Part shown: positions 45,283 through 57,204 of the stretch, piece by piece
Layout of the letters: the number at the start of each line of letters is the position of its first letter
Position numbering within the stretch: the stretch's first letter is position 1
NCBI GenBank assembly: GCA_019055375.1
Contig: JAHQIW010000321.1
Coordinates: 1 to 64,000 of the forward strand
Origin: Parelaphostrongylus tenuis
Lineage: Eukaryota > Nematoda > Chromadorea > Rhabditida > Metastrongylidae
Length of the DNA: 64,000 nt
Direction: 5' to 3'
The notes under the pieces: model-generated
What the model saw: only the letters and a program-made list of their open reading frames with translations
What the model was told of the DNA's origin: nothing
Databases searched by the model: none
Program-made: the position numbers and the translations under genes

Positions 45283-45677
45283 GTTTCTTTCGATTCAGCC
45301 AGTCCCTACATACAAGGGAATCGGCGCCAAACCACGTAAAGTGATAAAATTCTCTAATACTACGGTGGCAGGATATCACTGCATGTCGAGTGATAAGATC
45401 ACCTGACATTGCAGCAATCAACAATCAATTAATCAGGGCTGGTCAATTGCATGATACCTTTCTTTATATTTGACTGTTTATTCCAGACTTCACTGGAAAT
45501 TTGTAACATCCTAACAACATCTACTGTTAATCATTACAATTTCAGGTGATCTTTACACTTGATATGCAGTGATTTGTTATCATTGCTACGTCGGGTGATC
45601 TTATTCACCTTACACGCAGCACAACATGTCCGGCGTCAATTGCCTTCTATGTAAGGATTGGCTGAACTGAAGGGCAC

Positions 45678-45721
45678 GTGCTACTGATGAGGTTTAGAAG
45701 CGCGAAATGTATGTCAAGCAC
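45678..45721 (+). ncRNA. hammerhead ribozyme, type I, core intact
   Basis: CTGATGA at 45,684-45,690 and GAAA at 45,704-45,707. Stem III has two pairs (A-U, U-G) around GTAT, and the cleavage triplet GTC ends at 45,715. Stem I pairs GTGCT with AGCAC. Stem II (GGTTTAGAAGCGC) is weakened by an apparent one-base loss, so activity may be low. Confidence 0.8.
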
Positions 45722-45789
45722 TAGAGAAATCATAGCAGACCTCTTGAAAAACTCAAAATATAATGTCATGATGTGTTGAAGTTTACAAC

Positions 45790-46490
45790 ATCGTTGTCGA
45801 TTGCGTTGTGGAGTATTAACACTCAGCATGATTGAATTTTATGTGTTCAAATGTTCTGAAATTACATGTCGTAGTTCCGACGCATTTCGTCAATTAATCG
45901 AACCATACATAGATTTTGGGTATTGTTTGAAACTTTCATTTTGGTAAAACCACTTGATTCAGCAACGTAATATGTCTTAAAGACCATTCTCTATCGCACA
46001 CCTTAATGTGGATGAGGTAACGTGGAATTCATAACCAATCCATTATTGCTCAGTCAATAAGAAATCATAATATATTTGCGTTGTAAAATGTTAAGCAATT
46101 GCTAGATATTTATACAATTTCGCTAACAGCATTCAAAGACTTCGCATCAATGGTAGCTTCCATGTAGTTGTCATCAAGTACTAATTAGCGCACTTGTGCT
46201 TCATCAAAATTAAGGCTTATCTTTCCAAAAAAAAAAAAAACAAACATCCAGTGCATAAAGTCTTGAAAGCTGTCCATTGATTCTCGCTCTGATTGGATTG
46301 CGAAAGCCGAAAAATTGTGAACTCTTCCGTGATTTGAACAAAGTAATGCCGGCTTTTTTAAAACTAAACTTTACTATTAGATAGTTAAGCGTTGTATGAT
46401 TGAGATTATCATAGAATTTTGAAAGAAGCTTTTTTTATTTTCATGAAAGTGCCGCTGTAATATCTACTCACTTATCTCTTCCATATTCAA
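45790..46490. other. No gene seen
   Basis: Unassigned A+T-rich sequence. It includes a 14-nt A-run near 46,227. Confidence 0.5.
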
Positions 46491-46499
46491 AGTTATTTT

Positions 46500-46645
46500 T
46501 TTTCCTGTGCAGACTTCAGTATAGTACATTTCGCATTCAGTTCTTTTTTCATCATATTCGTGAATGACATAGAATTCTGGATGTGCATATTTGTCGAATC
46601 ATTACCGCATCGCGTCACAACGAGCATCACAATTACTCGGCCACA
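46500..46645 (-). mobile_element. SINE family C, internally deleted
   Basis: It keeps the 3' part (TTCGCATTCAGTTC, GACATAGAATTCTGG) and the head (CGCGTCACAACGAGCATCAC then TACTCGGCCACAG), with the middle missing. Facing minus. Confidence 0.6.
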
Positions 46646-46860
46646 GTTTTCTCTGCCATCCGACCATTGCTTTGTATATAACACCTTTTATTGGAGTTCG
46701 GCCATCAAATACACCTCTGTCAAAATCTCTACGAATTTTGCAGCAAAGTGCCAGGTTAATACTGAATATGCGACTTTATTTCATGTTATATTCTACAACA
46801 ATGGGGTTTTTTCAGACATTATTTTATACTTTTTCCACTCTAATTTGCATAAAGGATGAA

Positions 46861-46990
46861 GGATAAAGCTTCCAGCGTTGGTCGATTTCTGGGAAGTGCT
46901 TCATGTAGTTTATTTTATCAGGCTTCGTTAGAGATGAGTGAATGCAATCCTGGCTTTTACAAAGACTCACAACTGCTCACCGATACAACA
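46861..46990 (-). mobile_element. SINE family D 3' fragment
   Basis: GGATAAAGCTTCCAGCGTTG then GAATGCAATCCTGGC, TTTTACAAAGACTCAC. The tRNA head is absent. Confidence 0.6.
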
Positions 46991-46999
46991 ATTCAGTGA

Positions 47000-48720
47000 A
47001 GCTATAATTCATGAGAATTTTGGACATAAAGTGCTTAGAATAAGCTTTGCGTAGAAAAAACAACGTAAATTCAACATGAAAATGAAGTAGCGCATTCGGT
47101 ATCAGTTTCTGTATATCTTTGGAAAAAATTCTCGGAAATTCTGAAAATGTTGCGCTTGACAAGTGAACTTTGGTGAAAAATGTCATATAAAGTGGAAATA
47201 TTGAGTAGATGAAGACTTTCTTTCATAATTTTGTGATACTCCTGACCACACATCATTTAAGCACCGAAAATTTTTAGTAAATTTCTTGAAAAAGCAGCCT
47301 TCTTTTGTTCAAATCGCGAAGATGTTCACAGTTTTTTGGTCGCCTCGAAATCAAGTGTGACTCGTAATTCTGAGGTGGATGCAGACCGAAATCTAATTAG
47401 AGCGTGGATCAGTGGGCAGCTCAAAAGGGATAATGCATTGTTATATGACTTTTTTGCAGGAAATAAGCTTCAATGATGACAAAATACATGAGCGTCAGCC
47501 AGTATCTGATAGTGACCACATGAAAGCGAGACTAGAATCAGAGTGTTCAAATGTTGCTAGAGAGGTTGCGGATGAACACTCAGCAACTACTTCACATTCT
47601 GAAAGCGATTATGATTAGTGATTTCCATATAATTTTTTTTATAAATTCTACAGTTCCCGGACACATTGTGATGTGTCACGTAGAGTAGCCGAGCGATGCA
47701 CGGCTCTGTTAAGATAAGTGTACCCTTCTATTTTAGAAAATCCGATTTTTATTCGACGGTTATAAGCAAGCATTTTCCGTAGGCAATACTGTGAAGACTC
47801 TAATAACTTCTACTTGAATTTAGCAAAGTTGATTGTGGGCTAAGATATGCAAACACAGTCTGGAATCGCAAAAAAATCGGGCATTAAATTTGTATGCATG
47901 GACTGGAAACAAACGTTAGTCACCGAAAAATCTAATATTCTAAATCAGAAGTATAAGTGCCATTAGACCTCAGCATTATCAACTCAAACTAAATTATGAC
48001 TCTTTTACTAAAACTCTTCCCCCAACCGACCATCTATTTTACTTGAAGCACGCGCTCTGTGGTAATGTGATATCTGACGTTCGGCAAATTCGTTTCTATT
48101 TTTTGGTTCGTCTAAGACACATAAATTGTGATGTATGGCGCCTCATTAGCGACCTTTTTATCTAATAAATCAAACGTTGAGCTTTTATCAGTAAACGGTC
48201 ACCTAAATTAATTGTGAATAGATTTATGCTATTCATAGAGAACTTTAGCTAAACAATTGAATGTGTTGCGGTATAGTACGTATGCTTTGAGGGAGGAGAA
48301 ACTTGCGAAACGTCAGATAATATTTTGTAGAAGACACAAGAGCCCGCGTAAATCTCAGAAAAAAAGATAATTCGCAGGACACTACCGAAAATAATTAGTG
48401 TTTTTTGTTAAACAGACACAAAACTATCAATGCATTCTTGTTGTTTTCTGACCATTGCTCCGGCGCTCTTTCATGAAAGCCGGAAGGGTCACACTGGTCG
48501 TAATGTGCCTGCCACATAATCTCTCATGTCAAGCAAAAAAAAACTCAAAGCGAAATTTGAAAGGAATGAAGAACACTTTTTGAAATTATTTATAGTTTTT
48601 GTAAGCATATAGCAGTAGTGGAAAGGTCAAATGGATACGTAGCTCACTTAGACAAACATTTTTTCCACCAAAGCAAAAATGTTTGTACATAGATTTTTGA
48701 ACTGCAACGTAAAACAGATT
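47000..48720. other. No recognisable gene
   Basis: The frame 47,412-47,618 (plus) is hydrophilic and acidic with no motif. The rest is unassigned. Confidence 0.45.
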
Positions 48721-48727
48721 CTATCTT

Positions 48728-49010
48728 TCTTTTCGAGCGTTTTCCAAGACCACGTTCAAATTTCAATATGTCAGATAATCATTTTTGAGCCACGCATGTC
48801 GTTTGGTCAGTTGAAAATGAGCTGACCTATAGAGCCCGATACACGTCGTCTACTCTTAGTAAAGGGGACTGAGCATCCCGAGAGGATTGGTTAAAGACAA
48901 AGGTGCCCGACTGACGAGATCGTCAAGGTCGAAACACTGTATCGGGCTCTACTAGTCAGTCCCTTTTTAATAGGTCACATGACATGCGTAGCTCAAAAAT
49001 GATTTTTTGG
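48728..49010 (+). mobile_element. HHR element family 1, compact inverted repeat
   Basis: The ends AATCATTTTTGAGCC and GGTCAGTTGAAAATGAGC on the left mirror GCTCAAAAATGATT on the right. The left half is cut inside its ribozyme (only ACACGT and the GAGCCCGATA strand remain) and joins directly to the family motif ACTCTTAGTAAAGGGGACTG. The right half holds an intact hammerhead. It looks like a shortened form of the divergent-pair element. Confidence 0.8.
48905..48947 (+). ncRNA. hammerhead ribozyme, type I, core intact
   Basis: Stem I GCCCGA/TCGGGC is six perfect pairs. CTGACGA is at 48,911-48,917; stem II GATC/GGTC has loop GTCAA; GAAA is at 48,931-48,934. Stem III is a two-pair hairpin and the cleavage triplet GTA ends at 48,941. 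Compared with the 44.65-kb copy, stem II changes by a G-U pair and stem I is better paired. Predicted to be cleavage competent. Confidence 0.9.
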
Positions 49011-49562
49011 CATAAAAAGATTCTTCTGAAATTCTCATATTTATTTCTTGTAGTTCGCCCACTTGTTCCCGGGGACCAGCCGAGCAGACCCTTTATGGCA
49101 TGAAGTGGGCCTGACTAAGATCTACTCTAATCGATCAGAGCTATGCGCCATACTGTTATACATCGTTTATCTTGTATGTTGTTTATATCGTTTATCGATG
49201 AAGCGCATCTTCGTATAGCTCACATGTCCTATTTAATGAATGCACTTCTAGTCTCTTGTTATGTACAGAAGTTTTTCTACATTTTCTTGAGGATCTGAGG
49301 AGTGATAGCCTTGATTTGTAATTCCATGTGATCGTAACCTGCTGTTGTAAAGCACCCCTATTTTTTTGTCACTGCTAATATCTTCGACATAAGACCGTAT
49401 GAGGTATATTTGCCATCTCCTATTCTACTGTTAGGACGCACAGTGCCCTGTTGTGCAGAGACGGTCATACAGGCGTTTGCGAGGCAATTGACGAAGCGAC
49501 GTATCAGGTAAAGTTTCTAAATCTACTACGCACTTTAGCATTTTATTTGACCCATCATCCAG

Positions 49563-49788
49563 CGTTTTTTCACTTTGCGGATCCCAGTACTTCTAGTATT
49601 CTATTCGTTTTTTCGTTTTCTTTTTGAAAGGCATAGAATACTGGTTGAGCGAGTTTCCTTGAAATTTTGAGGATAGCCTTGCTGTGGCGCTCCAGAGGAC
49701 GTTGATGTTGATTGCCGTAGAGGAGTGGGGCAAAGCTCGGCTCCACGCGCTCCGTGACCAACGTCACAACCACTCTGTCACGGAGCCC
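49563..49788 (-). mobile_element. SINE family C copy
   Basis: From the 3' end: TTGCGGATCCCAGTACTTC, GGCATAGAATACTGGTTGAG and GAGGATAGCCTTGCTGTGG. The head on plus reads GTCACAACCACTCTGTCACGG. Confidence 0.8.
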
Positions 49789-49931
49789 TCTTCTCCGTAC
49801 TATGAGCACATTTTTGCGCGGCTATCATGGCACTGTACGACAGGTGCCGACTTCAAGTGCTCTATGTGAATTTTTAGAGACTGATTGCTTTTGTTTGATA
49901 TTATTAACACAAGTTGTTGACCCAATATGGG

Positions 49932-50078
49932 GAGTGCTGTGCAAAAACGTTTGCGTCAGCCGGGATTCGAACCCAGATCTCACTCTTTCCGGGAGCGTAT
50001 GCTAACCGTTGCACTCAACGGAAAAAGTGAGATTTGGGTTCGAATCCCGGCTGACGCAAACATTTCTGCACAGCACTC
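49932..50078. repeat. Family B foldback, 60-nt tRNA-like arms
   Basis: Arms 49,932-49,991 and 50,019-50,078 are near-perfect reverse complements with a 27-nt loop that holds the A-box-like part (GTATGCTAACCGTTGCAC). Both arms carry a full B box, GGGATTCGAACCC on the left and GGGTTCGAATCCC on the right. The family tail (CATATTGGGTATAC, then ACCACTGCAAGTGGC) follows the right arm to about 50,125. Confidence 0.85.
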
Positions 50079-50129
50079 CACATATTGGGTATACTATAAC
50101 ATTACCACTGCAAGTGGCAGTCAAGAATA

Positions 50130-52150
50130 AAGGAATTTAGATAAGTTGTTGATTTCGGTATGTCACATTGACAAGCTGCTAACAATATCATCATTATGTA
50201 AAATATGACACAATAGAATCCATGCCTTAAAAATGTAGGTCTCATATGAAAACTAGGGATTTCTAAGACAACTGAGCGCTCCTTTACTAATACTACGTTT
50301 ACAGAAGCCCCTCAAATCATAATCTGCCAATAGTTTCGTATTGGTGAGGTTTTCTTAGAATAGAAGTTTTGCTGTGTAAGTGCCAATGAATCCTCTGTAA
50401 AGTTTGAAGAACAGGCAAACTTTCCAAAAAAAAAAAATTCTATCCTTTATTTCGCTAGTAACACAGGCTGAAGATCTTCTTTCCAAAAGCCAATCTTTGT
50501 TTTGTAATCTCCATTATCCGAACTAACGAAGTACTGAAGTCTAGTGGATTTGCTTTTTTTTAGAAAAATTTGAGAGTACTGAACGCACTCTTTAAAATGC
50601 GATTGCATTCAACAAAATTTTCTATCTGGAACTAAGGATTCTCAAGACAATCATACGTTCTTTTTACTTTTAAGACATTCAAGTGAGTCCTTTTATGCTA
50701 ATCTATTTTTTTAGCACTAAAGTTTCCGGAAAAAACAAAATATCTTTGTATAATACCGAAAAATACGTTGTGAAGTATGGAAAATGAACAGCGATTGCAA
50801 GACGTTATCTTTTTTCTAAATGAGGCATACCATTAGCATAATTTTACATAACAAGACTACTATTGAAGTTAGAATTTCCCAAGCTATCGACTCACCACAG
50901 AAATCAAAAAATGAGAGAAAATGTTCAGTAATAGTTGAATTTTAGTTCCTTCTTCAAAGATGTTGTTTACTCTTTGAAAAATGTAAGATTTTAGAAAACA
51001 TTGGCGTTTATTTCACAATCAATCATACAGGAGTCTCCTTGATAATATATCATTATTCCAAAGATTGTTTTTTTTCAAACTTAGTGAATCCAAGCATGTT
51101 CTGGGACACGCATCAATCTTCGTAGCCTTCCAAATTGGACGACCTTCCGCAAGATGCTAAAGGAATTGCTGGCGCAGCAACTGACCATCGCTAGTGATTA
51201 CGAAAAGGAACCATTCAAAGTGATTGAAATCTTATGAAACTAAATCAAAAAGGAGGGATAGATCCATGACGGAAATGATGGCATGATAAGCACAAACGGA
51301 AAATACTTTGTAATTGTCTTTTAGGAGAGGTGAAGTAAGGTCCGTAAGTTAATCAAAAAGCGTCTGAAAACAGCGATTTGGAAAACTCTGTGGGACTTGT
51401 AGGATATTTACACAACACGTCGATGATCGGAGTAGAACCGCCTGTATGACCGTTTATGCAATGTATCTATCTTCACGATAGAGGAAGAGATCTGGTAGAG
51501 TTTGAGTATGATATACCTTGTATCTTCTAAGAGACGTGGTAAGAGTCATAAGGGAAACGGGAGGATCATTTTCAAAGAACAAAAATGAAAGTTGAAGAGT
51601 CGGACAGTACTTCCCTGTGTACTCACAGGGCAGAGAGTCATGACTGTGATGGATTTGAAGTGATGGTGTAAATTGTGGAATGATTCTTGGCGTGGGAACC
51701 TTTCGGCTTCTTACGTGAATTTAATGAGTCTTCAGGCGGATAAGGAAAAGTGTCTACACGCATAAGTGATTATGACGTACATCTCAGTTCATTTTCTACT
51801 TTTAGTAAGTTAATTACTCATACTCTGTGACGACACAGCGCCCACCTTCCCACGTGGGAAGTTGAACGATGAATTTCCCTCGATAGGCAAGTTTTCAATT
51901 TGATTTCAAAATAGATTCACATTGGATACAGAAAATCCTAACTGAATCATCAGATCAGGTACAACGTAAATTGATTGATTAGATTTGGTGCAACAAATCA
52001 CGTCGTTTTGTAAGCTGAAATTACTGAAACGTCAGACTCCACTATACAAGAAAGTATGCCAATCTCATACAAGCTTTAAAAGAGAACAGCTTGTAATATA
52101 TTCACGATTATAATTGCCAAAGTATAGTAAAAGTCGCACTTCCGATTAAC
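50130..52150. other. No recognisable gene
   Basis: About 2 kb of A+T-rich sequence without a supportable frame, known repeat or RNA motif. Confidence 0.5.
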
Positions 52151-52159
52151 TGATTAATA

Positions 52160-52530
52160 ACAGCATTCAATAATGTTGAGCGGTATGCAAAACTCTTGAC
52201 GGAAGAAATCCAACGCAGTTCATCCTTATTAAGGGCGCGTGCTGATCAATTACACTATCAGCACTACTATTCCGCCTTTACTCTTTCTGCAACATAAGGC
52301 ATCGATTTCTCAGTAACTACTCGTCAAAGGTTGACTTGCAAGCACATATCGGCAACGAACCCAATTACGCTTACAACTATTGAATATACTTTTTTCATGC
52401 AGCACACGCTTTGGAAAGAGTGAATTGCGGGTTGTATTCCCTTTTGAGTTCTCATAGTTTTGCATATTATCCAAAATTACCGGGTATATATTTGTAACAG
52501 CATACCACCACTCAAAGCGGTAAATAGAAA
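52160..52530. repeat. Family B foldback, decayed
   Basis: The left arm (GAGCGGTATGCAAAACTC, GGGCGCGTGCTGATCAATT) and right arm (GGAAAGAGTGAATTGCGGG, then the tail ACCGGGTATATATTTG and ACCACCACTCAAAGCGGT) keep the family order about 150 bp apart. Confidence 0.55.
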
Positions 52531-52586
52531 GATATTTAGTTGGTTATGAATAAGTATTGGGTTTTCCGAGGACTAATGTCGAACTT

Positions 52587-52848
52587 TGGAGCGCCGTGGC
52601 CGAGTGGTTGTGATGCTCGTCGCGATGCGCGTCCACCCTCCAAACTTTCTCCCGGCGGTCAACGACAACGCCCTACGGAACGCCACAGCATGGCTATTCT
52701 TGAGATTGCAAGGAGACATGCTCGATCAGTACTCTTCGTCAATCAAGAAGAAAACGAAAAACGAATCGAATGCTAAAAGCACCGGGATTGCACAATATAA
52801 AAATTATGATGACAGGCCGTTCAATTAGATAAATAATTAATGAATAAT
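52587..52848 (+). mobile_element. SINE family C, complete copy with 13-bp target duplication
   Basis: Flanked by TAATGTCGAACTT at 52,574-52,586 and 52,849-52,861. The 262-bp element starts TGGAGCGCCGTGGCCGAGTGG (tRNA-like A box) and shows CAACGACAACGCC, CTTGAGATTGCAAGGAGAC and GAATCGAATGCTAAAAG. It ends with an A+T tail of TAAATAA-like repeats. The duplication and tail show that family C moves by retrotransposition. Confidence 0.9.
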
Positions 52849-52864
52849 AATGTCGAACTTCAGG

Positions 52865-54280
52865 CTGTGTTTTGGAGTAAAATATTTCCGCCTAAATAAG
52901 CTTTGTCAAATTTGAGTAGGGTCATCGTGATCTTAACATTGTGGCAAAGAGGGAGCATGTTTGCATATACCTATCGATCAAAAAATCCAAGTTCGCAGAG
53001 GTAAGGAATTCATCGATTTTGCTTTGGCCTAAATTTGGTCTCTAAAGCATTTCTTGCACCTGGATTTGTCAGAATACTTGAAAAAGTGATAGTCAGTAAG
53101 TGAGAGGTAAGTTTGATTAATGAGTGAGAGTTCCATAATCCAGTCTGACCAACCTATGCAGCTAGTTGAACAAGAGACGTTACCGCTATTTATCATAGAA
53201 AATATTGCTCCCCTTCTCTTGACAAATACGGGGCGTTCCTGTTTACGTCGATTTGTTGTACGCAGTTCTATGTCGTAATCGTACTACACAATTTGAATAC
53301 TGCAACAAATCGGAGGAATCGTAATCATAGAACGGTCATCGTGATTGTTCAATGAAATTTTTGCTTGATCTCTCCCTGATGCAACTTTTATCTAAGATAC
53401 TGCGTTGAGATTTTGCTCTGTTCAGCCCTTAAGCTGATGGACGTTGATTATCAGCGAGGCTCCATATCGTGGAGCGCTTCCAATGCGGCCGGAAAACGTG
53501 TGGTTTTATTTGAGCAGAAGAAGCTCCAGCGATCGCTCTAATTGAAGATTTATATAAATGTCGTTCAATTCATGCCCCATGAATTTGTCAAAATTCGCCA
53601 GCTCCAAAGGTAGCAGCTTCGTAATAGTTACATTCTGTTCTTCAGGCTCTCAAGAAATGTGTGTGCATCGACTACCACCAAACTCGTCAATTCATCATTG
53701 CCACTGGCTGAAGGTCGTTCGCAACATCCATTCTCTTTATCTCTAAATTCACCACAACGAAATTAACGAATCGAAGTCGGATTGTGCACTTTTGAGCATC
53801 TGCTTGTTCCCATATCTGATTGATGTTGATTAGCCTGGGTAGGTTACACCCGGCTTAAAATTGCAGTGTTAGGTTTTAACTACTTTTCTGATCATAAGTT
53901 TGTCAAAAGCTGTGTTTATTCTGCTTCCTCAGACTTTTGCCAGTATGATGTCGCTTGAAAAAATCTTCATCCCGTTAAAATTCCTCGGTTATGCCTTCCT
54001 TGAAATACCAATGATTGGAGTCTATTGTTCGCAGTCATTCATTTTACCAAGGTAAACCTTTGTGGTTGCCGCGAGAAATCCAACAAGTAAACAATGAAAT
54101 GAAGTAGCCTCGCTCGGAGCTGTTCTTTGAACGAATTATTGCTGACTAATTTTCGGCCTGTAATGCTCTCTTTTTAAGGCGACATTCCATCGTGAAGCAC
54201 TCGGTATCATATGAAATTATACACAGCAGTAAGGTCTTTAGAAACTAACTTTTACTCAAAAGCCTCTTTGGAATAGAAGA
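52865..54280. other. No recognisable gene
   Basis: The plus-strand frame 53,558-53,746 has no motif. Nothing else placed. Confidence 0.45.
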
Positions 54281-54282
54281 GT

Positions 54283-54552
54283 GTATGTGGCGCAGTTGTT
54301 AGAGGCATCCTGCGAAATCACTTAGTCAGTGATGCGTTTCCGATTTCCAAACTCATCAAGTCATCGATTCCCTCAGGTGCCAGTGAAATGCTGACCGACT
54401 TCTCGAAGATTGTAGGAACGCTCAAGTGATGCATCAGTATGCCAGCACGGATAAAATACAAATACGCATTCAATGGTCTTCTAAGATATCTAATGGAGTT
54501 GATGCGGAGCTTAATCTTCGCAGCCAATCAACATTGAAAGCTTTATACTTTG
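54283..54552 (+). mobile_element. SINE family D, diverged copy
   Basis: Head TATGTGGCGCAGTTGTTAGAGG, then a diverged body with AAATACGCATTCAATGG, and the end CAGCCAATCAAC, GAAAGCTTTATAC. The tRNA B-box region is degraded. Confidence 0.65.
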
Positions 54553-54559
54553 TCCTTTG

Positions 54560-56270
54560 TGCAAATTAACAAAAATGCATAAAATGAACTTTGCAATCAA
54601 AGTCGCTGTTGCAAAAATGAAAATAAAGTAGCTTATCCGATTATAAATTCTAAGCACCATAAAATCCCTCCACTCTTCTCATTAAAGCGTTTGGCAAGTG
54701 AATTTCTTCAAAATGCTGCATGGAGTAACAACATTATATGAGTGGGGAAATGCTTCTTTTACTCCGTGATATTCCTAACAATACAGCAACTAACTATCGA
54801 AAATCTGTAGTATATCGCTGGAATTAGCCGGCATTACCGTGCTTCAATCAAGAATAATTCACAGTTGTTGGCTTCCTCAAAATCAACTGTCATAACATCT
54901 GTGTTGAGTTGTCACGTTAACTTCAGATTAAGTGTGTGCCATGGACAGCTCACAAAAACTTGATGTATTGCTTGTTAACTTTTTTGCAAAGATAAGTTTC
55001 GATGACGATTAGAGACAGGTGTTTCAGCTTTCGACGGCGGCCATAGGGAAGCGATAGTTGAAGCGTATTCCTCAAATGTTAATGGTGTCGTTGCGAAATT
55101 AAAAGTATCCACGGTTTTATGACATCTGAAAGAATCTAGAAGTGCCTGATTCGTATGTAGAACGTTTGCCTTTCGCAGTGCTATCCTATGGTTTTGTACT
55201 TTTGAACTGTCACTCTCTTCTTTTCCCTCACGTCTTTTCTACCTAATCTCTATTTAGGTATTATAATACTAACGGCCGCTTCAACATCGGTCTCGATCAA
55301 CTTCTAACAAAGAGCTGTAATGAAAAAGTGAAGACGAGGGAAATGTCGTAAGCCTGTTGAGCTCCCTACTAGACACTCTATAGAAGGCAACTGGAAGGAA
55401 AAAGATCAAATAATTGATAAGCTGGTGTAAAATAGTCAAGTTGTAATATCACACAGCCTCCTTTTCTTCGATAAATGTAAGACTACTATAAATCGACAAA
55501 TAGAAGATTGTAGCACATTAACACAAACGACGGCCACATTCACAGACAACCAGACACTTCTCATAAGTTATATAGCCGAAAATTGAGATTTGGCGGTGAG
55601 CAGAATGAATTCATGTTAAACGGACATATGTATCGCATCAAGCGACATTTTCTGAATAGATAAAAAAGTCAATGGGTAATTGCTTTGAGCTCGGATTGCT
55701 AGGATACCACACCTGAGGAATTATTCCAGTACGCATTCCGCTTCTGTTTGCCACCTTATTTCAGCGCGTGTTATGACGAAAACAAGATTTCATTACTAGT
55801 GAAAATATCCATTTGTTTCCCTAATCTGACTACTAGCGGCAGAAAATAATAGCTCAAACTTTATTTGTGTGCAAAGACGTTCTATGAGCCACATTTGAGA
55901 GTTCATAAGCAGGAAAGGTATGCATGTCAGCGACAATAGTAGAGATTCAAGGTGGTTTCTCTCTGATTGATTTTAAGACAACACAAAAACATTTGTGGTA
56001 TTTGAAAAATGCGGTTTTTTCTTCTATCTGAGAAGAAATGTAAAGTCTAAAACCGAAAGATAAACAAAGAGTAGGGCAAACGTCAAGGATTTTTGGAAAA
56101 GCCAATTATTCACCAGCTTAAAGTCATCACATCTCGTCCCATACACACTCATTACTACACATAAACTCATTCTAATGTTGCTCCTGCGTCTACCGACCTC
56201 ATTTGAGCTTAACAATAGTCAGTTGTAAACATTATCACAATTGAATGTTTTTAGACCTTGCCATAAACAT
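54560..56270. other. No recognisable gene
   Basis: Unassigned A+T-rich sequence. Confidence 0.5.
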
Positions 56271-56284
56271 TCACTATAACTTCT

Positions 56285-56784
56285 GAAAATGTTCAGAACC
56301 TTTCCGAGGTTGGGACGTCAGTGGCATACGTACGCTTCGGCAGTACTGCCCGCTTCATAGGTGCCACACGACCCAAACTGATCGCTACTTCATAGCAGAA
56401 ATGAGCAAACGTGTTTTTGGGTGACAACATGTGTTATTGTGTTACCACCATTTTTTAGTCCCTGGATTACGTCTGGCAGTGAATATATACGCATGAGTAA
56501 ATGATGAAAAACCTGAAAACCTCTGAACATTCTCACAGACTACATTAAATGTATGCAGGGTCAAAACTGTTGATTGGAAGTATGTCGGCATATTCAGTAC
56601 CGACCGTAATCCATCGACTAAGAATGGTGATAGCATAATAACACGTGCTATCACCGTAACGTCTTCCCATCCCTGTTATAAAGTCGGATACTGCGAGATG
56701 TGTGACACGTTTGAAGCGGGCAATACAGCAAAACCTACGCATGCCACCGACGTACAAACCTCGAAAAGGCTCTAAAATTCTCAC
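56285..56784. repeat. Inverted pair of ~200-bp unclassified repeats
   Basis: Plus-strand 56,296-56,485 (CCTTTCCGAGGTTGGGACGT, AGTACTGCCCGCTTCA, CCTGGATTACGTCTGGCAGT) is mirrored by minus-strand 56,784-56,560 (CCTTTTCGAGGTTTGTACGT, GTATTGCCCGCTTCAA, ATGGATTACGGTCGGTACT). The motif GTCTGTGAGAAT occurs at both ends of the minus copy. No coding capacity or known family. Confidence 0.65.
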
Positions 56785-56789
56785 AGACT

Positions 56790-57200
56790 ATGATCAGTTT
56801 GAGCTCGATTCGATGCTTAAGATGACATATTTCAAGTCTCACCTTCACAAAATTATCAAGTCGTATACCAGCCTATTTTTTTAGCTACAAAGTCTTCCTC
56901 TGTCATCTGGATCTGCACAGCCAAGCCTATGTATGTAATGCAGTCATTCTCACGGCGCTCTACATAATGCAATTGTTTAGAATGATGCTGCATTATGGAC
57001 CATTAGCAAAGTCTTCATGGAAAATTGAGAGAAATAAGTATAGACTGCTGGCGTTACTTCTAACACACTACTTAGGTGGTCCGAAAATTACTATGGAGAA
57101 CTTAGAAGGCTACAATGGCACAAACATTATCACCTAGCCTTGGCATTGCCTCTAAGGTTTAATCTCTGTTGCCAATTGTTGTCCATTGAGTCGATTTTTT
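56790..57200. other. No gene seen
   Basis: Unassigned sequence between two inverted-repeat elements. Confidence 0.5.
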
Positions 57201-57204
57201 TTTG

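Larger units (their letters stand above)
45240..45775. mobile_element. HHR element family 2, divergent pair
   Basis: A minus-strand hammerhead remnant at 45,250-45,282 and a plus-strand hammerhead at 45,678-45,721 face away from each other. The centre carries GTGATAAGATCACCTGACAT and related palindromic pieces seen in the 34-kb element. Motif GGATTGGCTGAACTGAAG precedes the right ribozyme and GCAGACCTCTTGAAAAACTC follows it. Confidence 0.75.
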
